From the NCBI GenBank assembly GCA_028284955.1, contig JANQQS010000134.1, positions 1 through 32,855 of the forward strand: 32,855 nt of DNA, in the 5' to 3' direction. Made by a program: the position numbers and the translations under genes. Of this stretch, positions 7,655 to 17,874 are shown piece by piece. Below the pieces are notes generated by a model. The model was not told the DNA's origin. It worked only from the letters and a program-made list of their open reading frames with translations, and ran no database searches. This DNA comes from Myxococcota bacterium. GTDB taxonomy: Bacteria; Myxococcota_A; Polyangia; Polyangiales; Houyiibacteriaceae. Positions within the stretch are counted from its first letter, which is position 1. Every line of letters starts with the position of its first letter.

Positions 7655-8611
7655 ATGGACCCTGCACTCCGAGTTTCTGCGACCCATCTCCCTTCGCCGA
7701 CGAATCCAGGCGCCGACCGGGCCATTCAGGCCTTTCGGTGGGCCGCAGACGTCGCGCATGGCGAAGCGAGAATTGACGACTCTCCCGCGCGACCGAGCCC
7801 AGACGAATGGCGCAGCGTGTCCATCGTCGACGCCCGCGAACACTTCGACCGCCTTCTCGTGTCCAAACATCCCGAAAGCGGACTCGATGCCATTCATCTC
7901 GTGCGCGGTCTCGACGTATGGCTGCCAGAAGTGGCCGCAATGGAGGGGTTTGGTGACGGCGAATGGCGCCACAAGGATGTGTGGAAGCACACCAAACAGG
8001 TCGTACGCCAATCGGTTCCGAGGCTCGAAGTTCGTTGGGGAGCACTTCTTCACGACATTGGAAAACTGCGCACGCGTCGTATCGAAGACGACGGTCGGGT
8101 CACGTTTTATGGGCACAGCGAGGTGGGCGCGGCGATGTTCCGCCGCAAAGTCGCTCGCAGGCTAGGGTTTGAGGGATTTCTCTACGAGCGAATTCACTTC
8201 TTGATCCTCCATCACCTTCGCGCCAGCGCTTACGACGGCACCTGGACCGATGCTGCAGTCCGCCGTTTTTATCGACAGATGGGCGATGGGCTACGTGATT
8301 TGCTCGACCTCAGCCGAGCCGACATCACGACCAAGCGGCCCGAGCGGCGGCGCCGAGGGGTGCATATGATCAGTGCCCTCGGCAAACGCATTGAAGCACT
8401 CCGCGCACAGGACACCCAGGTCGCGCCGCTTCCCAAAGGGCTCGGCACGCTCATTATGGAGGCGTTCGAGGTTCCCCCGTCGAAACAGCTCGGGACGATT
8501 CGCGAGAGGCTGGAGCAGGAGGTCGAAGAAGGACGGATCGACGCGGGGCAGGAAGGTCGCTACTACATCGAGTACCTTCGCGCACACCCGCACCTCCTCG
8601 CGAGCGAATAA
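7655..8611 (+). CDS. HD-domain protein related to the CCA-adding enzyme tail
   Basis: The 318-residue protein carries an HD metal-dependent phosphohydrolase domain: HKDVWKHT (106-113), LLHDIGK (131-137, the HD pair at 133-134), GHSEVGA (153-159) and RADIT (221-225). The segment just before (HFDRLLVSKHPESGLDAIHLVRGLDVWLPEV) resembles the helical region joining the nucleotidyltransferase head to the HD domain in bacterial tRNA nucleotidyltransferases. The head itself, with its GxxxD motif, is absent. It could be a phosphatase or phosphodiesterase acting on RNA ends or cyclic nucleotides; the substrate is not evident. The ATG at 7655 is chosen because the open frame further upstream is low-complexity and overlaps the divergent gene. 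Confidence 0.75.
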   Translation: MDPALRVSATHLPSPTNPGADRAIQAFRWAADVAHGEARIDDSPARPSPDEWRSVSIVDAREHFDRLLVSKHPESGLDAIHLVRGLDVWLPEVAAMEGFGDGEWRHKDVWKHTKQVVRQSVPRLEVRWGALLHDIGKLRTRRIEDDGRVTFYGHSEVGAAMFRRKVARRLGFEGFLYERIHFLILHHLRASAYDGTWTDAAVRRFYRQMGDGLRDLLDLSRADITTKRPERRRRGVHMISALGKRIEALRAQDTQVAPLPKGLGTLIMEAFEVPPSKQLGTIRERLEQEVEEGRIDAGQEGRYYIEYLRAHPHLLASE

Positions 8612-8665
8612 AAACGTATCCACGCATACGTAAGACAAACGGATCCACGGCGGGCCGGGTTAGGC

Positions 8666-8671
8666 TATACT
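8666..8671 (+). promoter_or_regulatory. Possible -10 box of the kinase gene
   Basis: TATACT matches the -10 consensus at 5 of 6 positions and lies 50 bp before the kinase ATG. No good -35 is found at the right spacing. The same 110-bp gap holds three TCCACG motifs (8619-8624, 8644-8649 and near 8710), one inside a short inverted repeat CGTAT/ATACG (8615-8630). These could be an operator but may be chance. Confidence 0.3.
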
Positions 8672-8721
8672 CAAGCTCTGGACAAACGTGTTCGCGTTCG
8701 TCTGGATTCGTCCACGATACG

Positions 8722-9957
8722 ATGCGAACCCAACCGGGTAATTTCGTGGCAGCAGCGTACCCTCCCCAACAACCCACCGGCACACCACTGGTGTTTGGAA
8801 ACTATGAAGCGCTCGCCCTGATCGGGTCGGGAGGCATGGCGGAGGTGTTTGCGGCGCGTCCGAGAGGCGAGGTTCGCTCACCATCGATCGTGGCTGTGAA
8901 GTCGATTCGATCAAGCTTGGTCACCGAACCCAAGTTCGTGACGATGTTTCTCGACGAGATGAGCATCGCAGCCCAGGTGCAAAGCCCGAACGTCGTGCGG
9001 ACCATTGACCAGGGCGTGACCGAAACGGGCGCCCCTTTTCTAGTCATGGAATTGGTTTCCGGCCCTACCCTGGCCAAGCTCCTGCGCGCGGCCGCGCCGC
9101 TCCCGATCCCTATCGTGGCCCAAGTCGCCGCGCACGCCGCCCGGGGGCTGCACGATGCACACGAGGCCAAAGGAAAAACGGGAGCGTCTTTGGAAATCGT
9201 ACACCGCGATATGTCGCCTCAAAATATCTTGATGGGCATGGATGGTTTCGTGCGCATCATGGATTTCGGCATCGCCCGCGCCACCGAACGCTTCACCCAA
9301 ACACAGCAGGGAGAGTTCAAGGGCAAGCTCTCATACTTTTCGCCGGAACAGGCGCATGGGCCGGGTGTCGATCGACGGTCGGATATTTTCTCGCTCGGTA
9401 TCGTGCTTTGGGAAGCGCTCACCGCCAAGCGCTTATTTCGCGGCAAAGACGTCGCCCAAACATTCACCAACGTACTCAAAAAGCCAGTGCCCTCCCCGCT
9501 CGACTACCGGCCCGACGTTCCGTTGGAGCTCGCTAACGTGGTCCTTCGCGCACTAGAGCGCGACCCCGAACGCCGCTTTGCGACCGCTGCCGAAATGGAG
9601 CAAGCCGTGCTTCACGCGACCCGCGACATCGAAATTCCCGAGCCCACCGAGTTTGGTGTGTGGATCGACGAGCTCGCCGGAAACCCCGGCGCAGCGCTCA
9701 ACGGGCGTATCGCCGCCGCGAACGAACTTCCTCTAGGTCTCATGGCCGACGCAGACGACCTCCGGGTAAGCACCGAAATGACATTCTCCTCCACCGAAGC
9801 ATGGAACGACGCCGCCCCCACCATCGTCACCAACACACCGATGGGTGAAGACCGAGATCCGGATTTCGCAAACAGCTCAGAAAGCGAATCGCGCACCCGC
9901 CTCAAGCCATCCTTCTGGGCTCGCTTGGCCCAAGGATGGCGCTCCTTCTGGCGCTGA
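8722..9957 (+). CDS. Ser/Thr protein kinase, PknB-like, cytosolic
   Basis: This is a 411-residue Hanks-type kinase. The domain spans about 25-298: glycine loop GSGGMAEV (35-42), VAVK with Lys60, the helix-C Glu at 79, catalytic HRDMSPQN (161-168), DFG (181-183) and SPEQ (207-210). All catalytic residues are present, so it should be active. The HRDxSPQN variant is typical of myxobacterial kinases. The remaining C-terminal 110 residues are acidic, Thr/Ser-rich and without a membrane helix or known sensor domain, so it is probably cytoplasmic. FHA proteins such as that at 4241-5593 are natural readers of its products, but this link is inferred. It converges on ftsZ across repeat B copy 2. The ATG has no clear ribosome-binding site. 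Confidence 0.93.
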   Translation: MRTQPGNFVAAAYPPQQPTGTPLVFGNYEALALIGSGGMAEVFAARPRGEVRSPSIVAVKSIRSSLVTEPKFVTMFLDEMSIAAQVQSPNVVRTIDQGVTETGAPFLVMELVSGPTLAKLLRAAAPLPIPIVAQVAAHAARGLHDAHEAKGKTGASLEIVHRDMSPQNILMGMDGFVRIMDFGIARATERFTQTQQGEFKGKLSYFSPEQAHGPGVDRRSDIFSLGIVLWEALTAKRLFRGKDVAQTFTNVLKKPVPSPLDYRPDVPLELANVVLRALERDPERRFATAAEMEQAVLHATRDIEIPEPTEFGVWIDELAGNPGAALNGRIAAANELPLGLMADADDLRVSTEMTFSSTEAWNDAAPTIVTNTPMGEDRDPDFANSSESESRTRLKPSFWARLAQGWRSFWR

Positions 9958-10252
9958 GTTGTTCGGAGGGGCTCTGGAACGAACCGAGTCGACCAGCGCT
10001 CCCACTTTTCGTTCTTGCTCCGCTTCCAGTTGCGTACCATAGAACGCTGAGATTTTGAGTCTGATTGCGAGCGCCCCCACAGCGAACGACTGAGAGGTAC
10101 AAACGTACCTCGCAGGGAGGGAGCGAGGAGGTTGTTGCGACTGGAGCTGTGCAAGGCGGAGCGGACGTAGTCCGTGGAGCTGCACAGCTCTAGACGCAGT
10201 ACGGGTCCGAAGGACCCTAGTCCAGCCGCAAGCAGGCCAAAATATCAGCGTT
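9958..10252. repeat. Hairpin-rich gap with repeat B copy 2
   Basis: This gap separates the convergent kinase and ftsZ genes. The repeat B core is at 10028-10078: AGTTGCGTA (10028-10036), a 23-nt block at 10046-10068 matched exactly (reverse complement) at 32538-32560, and the 19-nt block 10060-10078 matched at 61-79. Hairpins follow: GAGGTAC/GTACCTC with loop AAAC, a long stem GAGCTGTGCA/TGCACAGCTC enclosing CGGAC-GTA-GTCCG, and GGGTCC-GAA-GGACCC. A block at 10111-10130 is 18/20 identical to 32591-32610. No gene is apparent in any frame. Confidence 0.7.
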
Positions 10253-11503
<1,251 letters not shown>

Positions 11504-11566
11504 GACTCCTCCCGCGGGGGCTCCTTCGCCCGCGCCTCACATCTCAAACCCGAACTTCCCGATCCG

Positions 11567-12796
11567 TTAAAAAACTTCTCGAAACCATTGACCAATGCGG
11601 CCGCCAATGCCGCTTCCCACAAGCGCTGGTGGCGGAATCATCTCGAGCGCCGGCTCGCGAAGCTGTCCGATTCCATACTTGATGAGCCCGACCCCCGTTG
11701 CGTAAGCGGGGCTCTTGACCATATCGCAAAGACCTCCGACTCCGGCTGGACCTCCGCGGCGCGCAGGCAACCCAAGCACCGCTTCGGCCAGTTCGGGCGT
11801 GCCGTCGAGCAGCGTTGTGCCACCCGTGATCACTGCCCCTGACGCGAGCATGTCGGCATATCCGGTTTCATCGATCACATGTCGACACGCCGCGAAGATC
11901 TCCTCAACCCGCGGCTCAATGATATCGCAGAGCACGCGCCGGGGCAGCGCGCGCGGCTGCCGTCCACCCACCGAAGGCACCTCAATGATTTCTTCTTCGT
12001 CGACCATGGACGTGAGCGCACACCCGTATTTGATCTTGATGCGCTCCGCTTCCGCCATGGGGGTGCGCAAACCGGTCGCCACATCGTTGGTAAGGTTGAT
12101 TCCGCCGATGGGAATGACGCTGGTGTGTACCGCGGCTCCGTCAACGTAAATGATGATGTCCGTGGTGCCGCCTCCGATGTCGATGAGCACCGCGCCGATT
12201 TCCCGTTCGTCTTCACTGAGCACGGCTTTGGCGCTCGCGAGCGGCTGAAGCACAACTTCCGACACATATAGATTGCAGCGCTCGGCGCATTTGATGATGT
12301 TGGCGACGCTGGTGTTCGCGGCAGTCACCACATGCACCCGCGCTTCGAGGCGGACACCGCTCATGCCCACCGGCTCTTTGATGCCATCCTGATCGTCGAC
12401 GATGTATTCCTGAGGCAGGACGTGAAGCACCTGCCGGTCGCCGGGAAGGGGGATTGCTTTGGCCTGGTCCAGCACGCGATCGACGTCATCCTGGCTGACC
12501 TCGCGATGTTGAATCGCTGCCACGCCCTCTTTGTTCATGCCGCGCACGTGGCTCCCCGCGACGCCAGCGTAGACGTTGCGAATCTCCACCCCCGCCATCG
12601 TCTCCGCCTGCTCCACCGCGCCGCGAATGGCTTGCACGGTCGACTCGATGTTGACCACCACTCCCTTTTTGAGACCCTTCGCGGGCACCGACCCCACACC
12701 AATGATGTCGAGCCCCTCCTCGGTTTGCTCACCAACGATCGCACACACCTTCGTGGAACCGAGGTCGAGCCCTGCAATGATCTCGTTTTCTGCCAT
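11567..12796 (-). CDS. ftsA: Cell division protein FtsA
   Basis: This 409-residue actin-like ATPase anchors FtsZ filaments to the inner membrane. Phosphate-1 motif IAGLDLGSTKVCAIV, the phosphate-2 region VLIDIGGGTTDIIIY, the adenosine motif GAVITGGTTLLDG, and the C-terminal amphipathic membrane-binding helix (RIGQWFREVF) are all visible. The 1C domain specific to FtsA (NIESTVQAIRGAVEQAE to about residue 170) is intact. GGGAG lies about 9 nt before the ATG. The gene usually found just upstream, ftsQ, is missing; the next gene upstream is a divergent lipoprotein, so ftsA-ftsZ is here separated from the rest of the division and wall cluster, at least upstream. Confidence 0.97.
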   Translation of the reverse strand: MAENEIIAGLDLGSTKVCAIVGEQTEEGLDIIGVGSVPAKGLKKGVVVNIESTVQAIRGAVEQAETMAGVEIRNVYAGVAGSHVRGMNKEGVAAIQHREVSQDDVDRVLDQAKAIPLPGDRQVLHVLPQEYIVDDQDGIKEPVGMSGVRLEARVHVVTAANTSVANIIKCAERCNLYVSEVVLQPLASAKAVLSEDEREIGAVLIDIGGGTTDIIIYVDGAAVHTSVIPIGGINLTNDVATGLRTPMAEAERIKIKYGCALTSMVDEEEIIEVPSVGGRQPRALPRRVLCDIIEPRVEEIFAACRHVIDETGYADMLASGAVITGGTTLLDGTPELAEAVLGLPARRGGPAGVGGLCDMVKSPAYATGVGLIKYGIGQLREPALEMIPPPALVGSGIGGRIGQWFREVF

Positions 12797-12884
12797 GGTC
12801 GCTTGCTCCCAGAATCGAAGCCTTTACGACCCATACACGGTGACTCGGACGAGCCCCAAATTTTGTGCATTCTCGCCGCTCCCC

Positions 12885-12932
12885 CTGAGGCCACGATTAC
12901 GCCTCAGGCGCCGGTGTAAGCTACACGCCGGA
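12885..12932. other. Two inverted repeats in the ftsA/lipoprotein divergent gap
   Basis: CTGAGGC (12885-12891) and GCCTCAG (12901-12907) form a 7-bp stem. Immediately after, CCGGTGTA and TACACGCCGG can pair with a 2-nt bulge. They lie between the divergently transcribed ftsA and the MopE-type lipoprotein gene and could be regulator sites or structures in a 5' leader. No convincing -35/-10 pair was seen in this 257-bp gap (12797-13053). Confidence 0.4.
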
Positions 12933-13053
12933 GCTGTACGATAATGTAACCAATTGGAGCCGGACTGGAAAGAGATTCTTGAGCTAAACATGCGCCCACC
13001 GAGAGACTTTGATTTCGAGTCGGGTCGGTGTAGACAGGCACGCGGGGGTGTTG

Positions 13054-14646
13054 ATGCGCGCTAGCTTGGTTCTGTCCAGCGTTTGCATGCTTCTGGGTTC
13101 GTGCTCATTGCTCGGTTGGGACGACGATCTCGAACCTGCAGAATGCTCGTCGTCCGCCGATTGCCAGGTATTGGAGGAGCGTCACCCGCTCGCCGACGAT
13201 TGCCAACAATGGCTTTGCGTACAGCGACGCTGTGAGCCTGGGCCGCGGGACCAAGATCTCGACGGGTCGCCCGCCGCAGAATGCGCTCCAGACGGCGCTG
13301 AGGTCGATTGCGACGACAACAACGATCGACGCGCACCCGCACTCACCGAACAATGCGATGGCGTGGACAACGACTGTGACGACACGATCGACGAGGAGAC
13401 GCTGTCGAGCGACGATGTTGCATTTACTTCTGCGTTTGAACCCGAAGGAGGTAGCGCGACGCAGGTAGATTATGCCGCAGTGAATGGATTCGACGCTGCG
13501 CTCACTGCGTTCGCCGCGCCAGGAGCAGCGTTCGCCGACGCTCTGAGCTCGGGAAGCAGCGACGAAGCTTTCGGCGCCGTCTCCGCTATGGGCGGTCCAA
13601 CCGACATCGCCGCAAGCCGCGGCGTAGCGCTTGCCGCAACGGGCGATGATGCTGCCGCTGTCGCGCTTATCCCAGCCGGATGCGCACGCGTAGTATTGGG
13701 CACCATCGCCCGCAATGTGATGACGCTCGCCGAAAAACCGGGGGCACCCCCGATGACGCATTTCTCGGAAGGGCTTCCCGACACCACGGGCGCGGTGTGC
13801 GCCGCGGCGACACGAAACCTGCGCACGCCAGCCATCGCCGTAACCGACAGCCAGGTCCTCACGCTCTGGGTCAACGCCGAAGCTTCGGAAAACTGTGGCA
13901 GTGCGACTGCGGGGCCGGTGCTCGCAAACGGTGGCACCCGAGGCTCGGGGACCATGTCCAATGTCATCGTTCCGGGAACCGATCCCGCAAACGAACTCGG
14001 CATGACCGACGATATTCGCGCGCCGGCCTTAATCGGCACCGGAAACGGGGAATTCCTGGTCGCGTTTAGCCTCGCCGGAACCGTCACGCTGCGCCATCTG
14101 CGGGTCGATGAAACAGGCAGCGTGGCGCTCGTTGGTTCGCAAGAGATCGAAATCGACACCGCCAACCCGGTGGGCGACCTGACGCTCGCGGCAGGCCCAC
14201 AAGACGGCGATACTCAATCGCTCGCCCTCGCCTATCGACAAGGTTGCGGCACTCGCTCTCGGGTTGGGGTGGTCGCTCTGAGCTGGAACACGAGTAGCGG
14301 GGAAATTGCGATGAGCAACGCAGGACCCAACAACCTAGACGGAGAGCACGAAGGAGAGCGGCGACCTACCCTCGCGTTCAAGCAGCAGCCGCTCGGCTGG
14401 TTGGTCGCTTGGGATGCAGACAACGGCACCACCCTGCGCGCCCGACAAACCGCGCCCGACGGCACACCCACCGGAAACGCCTTTTTGCTTCTCGACGCCG
14501 CCGGACAAAACGCCACCGAACTTGAGGTTCGCCACGGTTTGCTCGCGCAGCCGCTACAAGCGGAAGACGGCTTCCTACTCTTCACCTACGCGAGCGCGGA
14601 CGGCAGCGGCTCATTCTTCCGCTCGAACCTGACCTGCTCCGAGTGA
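13054..14646 (+). CDS. Secreted lipoprotein with MopE-type metal-binding motif
   Basis: The 530-residue product begins with a lipoprotein signal peptide: MRAS, a hydrophobic core and lipobox LLGS followed by Cys. A Cys/Asp-rich region follows (about 25-115) that contains DCDDNNDRRAPALTEQCDGVDN and then DCDDTIDEE. This is the putative metal-binding motif of MopE-like proteins, very common in Myxococcota surface proteins. The remaining 400 residues are rich in Ala, Gly, Thr and short beta-strand patterns, suggesting a beta-propeller or similar, but I do not recognise the family. The ATG at 13054 is preferred over TTG at 13009 because the signal peptide begins there and GGGGGTG precedes it. The protein is probably surface-anchored; its ligand is unknown. 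Confidence 0.8.
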   Translation: MRASLVLSSVCMLLGSCSLLGWDDDLEPAECSSSADCQVLEERHPLADDCQQWLCVQRRCEPGPRDQDLDGSPAAECAPDGAEVDCDDNNDRRAPALTEQCDGVDNDCDDTIDEETLSSDDVAFTSAFEPEGGSATQVDYAAVNGFDAALTAFAAPGAAFADALSSGSSDEAFGAVSAMGGPTDIAASRGVALAATGDDAAAVALIPAGCARVVLGTIARNVMTLAEKPGAPPMTHFSEGLPDTTGAVCAAATRNLRTPAIAVTDSQVLTLWVNAEASENCGSATAGPVLANGGTRGSGTMSNVIVPGTDPANELGMTDDIRAPALIGTGNGEFLVAFSLAGTVTLRHLRVDETGSVALVGSQEIEIDTANPVGDLTLAAGPQDGDTQSLALAYRQGCGTRSRVGVVALSWNTSSGEIAMSNAGPNNLDGEHEGERRPTLAFKQQPLGWLVAWDADNGTTLRARQTAPDGTPTGNAFLLLDAAGQNATELEVRHGLLAQPLQAEDGFLLFTYASADGSGSFFRSNLTCSE

Positions 14647-14659
14647 CTACTGCGTTACA

Positions 14660-16153
14660 CTAGAGTACGTAGCGCGCTAAATCTTCGTTACTCAGAATCG
14701 GTTCGAGGGTTCGTTTGACGTACTCAGCGTCGATATCGATCTGGGATTCGCTCCGCTCCGGCGCGGTGAACGCGATTTCTTCGAGGAGCGCCTCAAGGAT
14801 GGTGTGAAGCCGTCTTGCGCCTATGTTTTCGGCGCGCCGATTGGCATCGGCAGCGTAACTCGCGATTTCCTGGATCGCGTCTTCTTTGAAGACCAACTCG
14901 ATGCCCTCAGTCTTGATGAGCGCATGATACTGTTTGGTGAGCGCGGTTTGGGGCTCGGTCAAGATCCGCACAAAATCCTCGCTCTTGAGCGAGTCGAGCT
15001 CAACGCGGATCGGAAAACGGCCTTGGAGTTCAGGGATCATGTCCGAAACCGCTGCGACATGAAATGCACCAGCCGCGATGAAGAGAATGTGGTCGGTTTT
15101 TACGGGACCATACTTGGTGCTTACGGTAGAGCCTTCGACGATCGGCAAGAGATCTCGCTGCACGCCTTCGCGAGATACATCGGGGCCAGACACCGTGCTC
15201 TGTCGACCCGCCACCTTGTCGATTTCGTCGAGAAATACAATTCCGCTCTGCTCCGTGCGCTTGATCGCCTCACGCTGCACGCGATCACCATCCACTAGCT
15301 TTTTGGCTTCTTGATCTTCGAGCACCTCACGCGCCTCGGGAACTTTCAGCACGCGTCGCTTGGTTTTTCCACGAAACCCTGGAAGCTGCGACATCATCTC
15401 GCGCAGATTGACCTCCATCTCCTCCATTCCGTGCTGGCCGAAGATGGTCATGAAAGGATTGCTTTGGTCGGCGACGTCCAGGTCCACCGTTTCGTCGTCG
15501 AACTCCCCCGCGCGAAGTCGTTTGCGGATATCTTCTAATTTCTCCGGCGAGTGCTCGGGGGATTGCGCCGGAGGCTCCGGAGCATTTCCGCCGATGACGA
15601 ACGGACCAAACACCTGTCCCGCGCCGGGCATGGAGCCTACCGAGATCGTTCCGGTGGGCACCGGTCCGTTGGTGGACATACTTGCAGACGAGGCGCTTTG
15701 GTCGGTGCTTGGACTGGATTTCGGCTCCCGCGGCCGGTCTCGGTCGGCGAGCAGCTGCACCAACCGCTCTTCGGCGAGCTCCGATGCGCGCATCTTCACG
15801 CTCTCGACTTCTTCTTTTTGCACGAGCTGAATCGCCGATTCGACGAGGTCGCGGATCATCGCTTCTACGTCTCGACCGACGTAGCCGACCTCGGTAAATT
15901 TTGACGCTTCGACTTTAACGAAAGGAGCGCGCGCCAGCTTGGCGAGGCGTCGCGCGATTTCTGTCTTTCCCACTCCGGTGGGCCCAATCATGATGATGTT
16001 CTTCGGGGCGATCTCGTCGCGCAGATCGGGGGAAACCTGCTGTCGGCGCCAACGATTGCGTAGCGCGACGGCGACCGCACGCTTGGCTTTGTTCTGCCCA
16101 ATGATAAAGCGATCGAGTTCGCTCACGATCTCGCGCGGAGTAAACTGACTCAC
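14660..16153 (-). CDS. hslU: ATP-dependent protease ATPase subunit HslU (ClpY)
   Basis: This 497-residue AAA+ unfoldase feeds substrates to HslV. It has Walker A GPTGVGKT (57-64), pore loop GYVGRDVE (90-97), Walker [11 protein letters not shown], sensor region and a C-terminal tail (EDLARYVL) like those that dock into HslV. The I-domain carries a Ser/Pro/Gly-rich insert of roughly 60 residues (from [12 protein letters not shown] to [11 protein letters not shown]), making the protein longer than the 443 of E. coli. The GTG start at 16153 overlaps the hslV stop in the four bases GTGA, so translation is coupled. The open frame extends further upstream, but that part is only an alternate reading of hslV. 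Confidence 0.97.
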   Translation of the reverse strand: MSQFTPREIVSELDRFIIGQNKAKRAVAVALRNRWRRQQVSPDLRDEIAPKNIIMIGPTGVGKTEIARRLAKLARAPFVKVEASKFTEVGYVGRDVEAMIRDLVESAIQLVQKEEVESVKMRASELAEERLVQLLADRDRPREPKSSPSTDQSASSASMSTNGPVPTGTISVGSMPGAGQVFGPFVIGGNAPEPPAQSPEHSPEKLEDIRKRLRAGEFDDETVDLDVADQSNPFMTIFGQHGMEEMEVNLREMMSQLPGFRGKTKRRVLKVPEAREVLEDQEAKKLVDGDRVQREAIKRTEQSGIVFLDEIDKVAGRQSTVSGPDVSREGVQRDLLPIVEGSTVSTKYGPVKTDHILFIAAGAFHVAAVSDMIPELQGRFPIRVELDSLKSEDFVRILTEPQTALTKQYHALIKTEGIELVFKEDAIQEIASYAADANRRAENIGARRLHTILEALLEEIAFTAPERSESQIDIDAEYVKRTLEPILSNEDLARYVL

Positions 16154-16770
16154 GATGTGTGTTCTCCGTCGTCTCCGCCGGTGCTGCCGGGGCGCGACTG
16201 TCTGAGTTCTTCGAGCACGATGCTCTGGTTGGTGTACACGCAGATTTCCGCTGCGATTTCGAGCGCTCCGCGGGCAACCTCCGCAGCCGAAAGCTCGGTA
16301 TGGCGCAGCAGCGCACGCGCCGCAGACAGAGCATAAGGCCCCCCCGACCCGATCGCGAGCACGCCTTCTTCGGGCTCGATGACATCGCCCGTCCCGCTCA
16401 CCAGCAGCGTGGATTGTGCATCCATCACAATCAACATCGCCTCGAGACGCCGAAGATAACGATCGGTGCGCCAATCTTTGGCGAGCTCTACCGCGGCGCG
16501 AGGGAGGCTTCCGCCATGCTCCTTGAGCTTGCCTTCAAATCGGTCGAGCAGCGTAAACGCGTCCGCGCTGGCTCCCGCAAACCCCGCCACCACGCGGCCG
16601 TCGGCGATCTTGCGCACTTTGCGCGCGCCACCTTTCATGATGGTTTGGCCAAGCGAAACTTGGCCATCCCCCGCCATCGCAGCAACTTCACCACGGCGAA
16701 CCGCGACGATGGTGGTGGAGCGAAAACGCGCCGGAGAGCTCGCATCGAAGGCGAGTGAATGTTCGTTCAT
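16150..16770 (-). CDS. hslV: ATP-dependent protease peptidase subunit HslV (ClpQ)
   Basis: The 206-residue proteasome-like peptidase contains [20 protein letters not shown], the Lys-containing [30 protein letters not shown] and a complete core. In E. coli the catalytic Thr follows the initiator Met directly. Here the first in-frame ATG gives 18 extra residues ([18 protein letters not shown]) before Thr19, so a propeptide must be removed to expose the nucleophile. A TTG at 16779 would add three more residues. No ribosome-binding site is obvious. It overlaps hslU by 4 bases and follows xerC by 85 bp, in the dprA-xerC-hslV-hslU order. Confidence 0.96.
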   Translation of the reverse strand: MNEHSLAFDASSPARFRSTTIVAVRRGEVAAMAGDGQVSLGQTIMKGGARKVRKIADGRVVAGFAGASADAFTLLDRFEGKLKEHGGSLPRAAVELAKDWRTDRYLRRLEAMLIVMDAQSTLLVSGTGDVIEPEEGVLAIGSGGPYALSAARALLRHTELSAAEVARGALEIAAEICVYTNQSIVLEELRQSRPGSTGGDDGEHTS

Positions 16771-16855
16771 CGAATTCAAGGCTAGGGGAAGCTAAGGATC
16801 GTTGATGCATCTGTCAAATGGCGTTGAGCGGTGCTCCTTGGCCGTGCCAAAACGT

Positions 16856-17863
16856 TCACGTTTCGCCCGGGTCGCGACGCGTTTTGGCGCGAGCCAAGGG
16901 ATGCGCTCGATCGTACACTTCGCTCAGCCGATCCACGGTCACATGCGTATACCGCTGGGTCGTGGAAAGGCTTGAATGTCCCAAAAGCTCCTGAATGCTT
17001 CGCAGATCTGCACCTGCATCGAGCAAATGGGTCGCACAGGTATGACGCAGCGCGTGCGGATGCAGATCGCGAACTCCCTCCGCGCGCTCGCCGCACCGCC
17101 GGATGATATTTTGCACCTGCCGCACGGTGAGCGGGGATCCCCAGCGCCCGAGGAACATGGCCGATGGATGGGGCGCCTTGTTCTTGCTCCGCAGCGTTGG
17201 GCGCACTTCGAGATAGCGCTCGAGAGCGCGCTGAGCTCCTCCGCCAAGCGGCACCAGGCGCTGCTTCCCTCCCTTACCCAATACAAGGGCAGTGCCGGCA
17301 GGGACGTTCACCGACTCGCGCGTGAGCCCGGCGAGCTCGCTCACCCGCAATCCGCCTCCGTAGAGGACCTCGACAATCGCCTGGTCGCGAATTCGAAGCG
17401 CGGACGGCAGCGGCCCCTCGGCCGCCGCATCCGCGACCCGGAAGGCTTGGTCAACGGTCAAGAATCGCGGCAGCGCTTTATTGGTTTTCGGCGGTCGAAT
17501 CGACGTGGCTGGGTTTTTCTGCACCCATCGGCGCCGCACCAGAAAACGAAATAGCGATCGAATCGCGGCCAGCTTTTTGGCGATTGTCCGGGGTTCACAA
17601 TCGCCAAAAAACGAAGCGAGGAAATTTCGAAGGTGGCTCTCATTGAGCGCACCGGCGTCAAGAGGCCATTTCTGTTGCTCCGCATAATCCAACAGCATGG
17701 CGAGATCGCGACGATATGTACGTACCGTGCTTTCCGCGTAGCGACGCTCGTGGGCCAGATACTCCAGAAAAGAATCGATCTGCTTCGCGAGATCGCGAGG
17801 GGCCTGGGTTTTGCGTTTCGCAGAGGTCTGCACGACGAGAAGTGTAGCGATCGCGCGAAACAA
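16856..17863 (-). CDS. xerC: Tyrosine recombinase XerC
   Basis: This 335-residue site-specific recombinase resolves chromosome dimers at dif together with XerD. An N-terminal SAM-like DNA-binding domain (FLEYLAHERRYAESTVRTYRRDL) precedes the catalytic domain with all active residues: Arg in GGLRVSELAGL, Lys in GKGGKQR, His and Arg in HPHALRHTCATHLL, His in LLGHSSLSTTQ, and Tyr in RYTHV. Assignment to XerC rather than XerD rests on the neighbourhood with dprA, hslV and hslU, as in many bacteria. The start is uncertain: TTG at 17863 gives the full frame, GTG at 17833 would be 10 residues shorter. It lies 11 bp after dprA, so the two are probably co-transcribed. Confidence 0.93.
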   Translation of the reverse strand: MFRAIATLLVVQTSAKRKTQAPRDLAKQIDSFLEYLAHERRYAESTVRTYRRDLAMLLDYAEQQKWPLDAGALNESHLRNFLASFFGDCEPRTIAKKLAAIRSLFRFLVRRRWVQKNPATSIRPPKTNKALPRFLTVDQAFRVADAAAEGPLPSALRIRDQAIVEVLYGGGLRVSELAGLTRESVNVPAGTALVLGKGGKQRLVPLGGGAQRALERYLEVRPTLRSKNKAPHPSAMFLGRWGSPLTVRQVQNIIRRCGERAEGVRDLHPHALRHTCATHLLDAGADLRSIQELLGHSSLSTTQRYTHVTVDRLSEVYDRAHPLARAKTRRDPGET

Positions 17864-17874
17864 AATTGAAGTTC

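Noticed and set aside
16154-16474. N-terminal extension of HslU
   Set aside because: The open frame upstream of the GTG at 16153 overlaps hslV entirely and is not conserved HslU sequence; the GTGA overlap is the usual junction.
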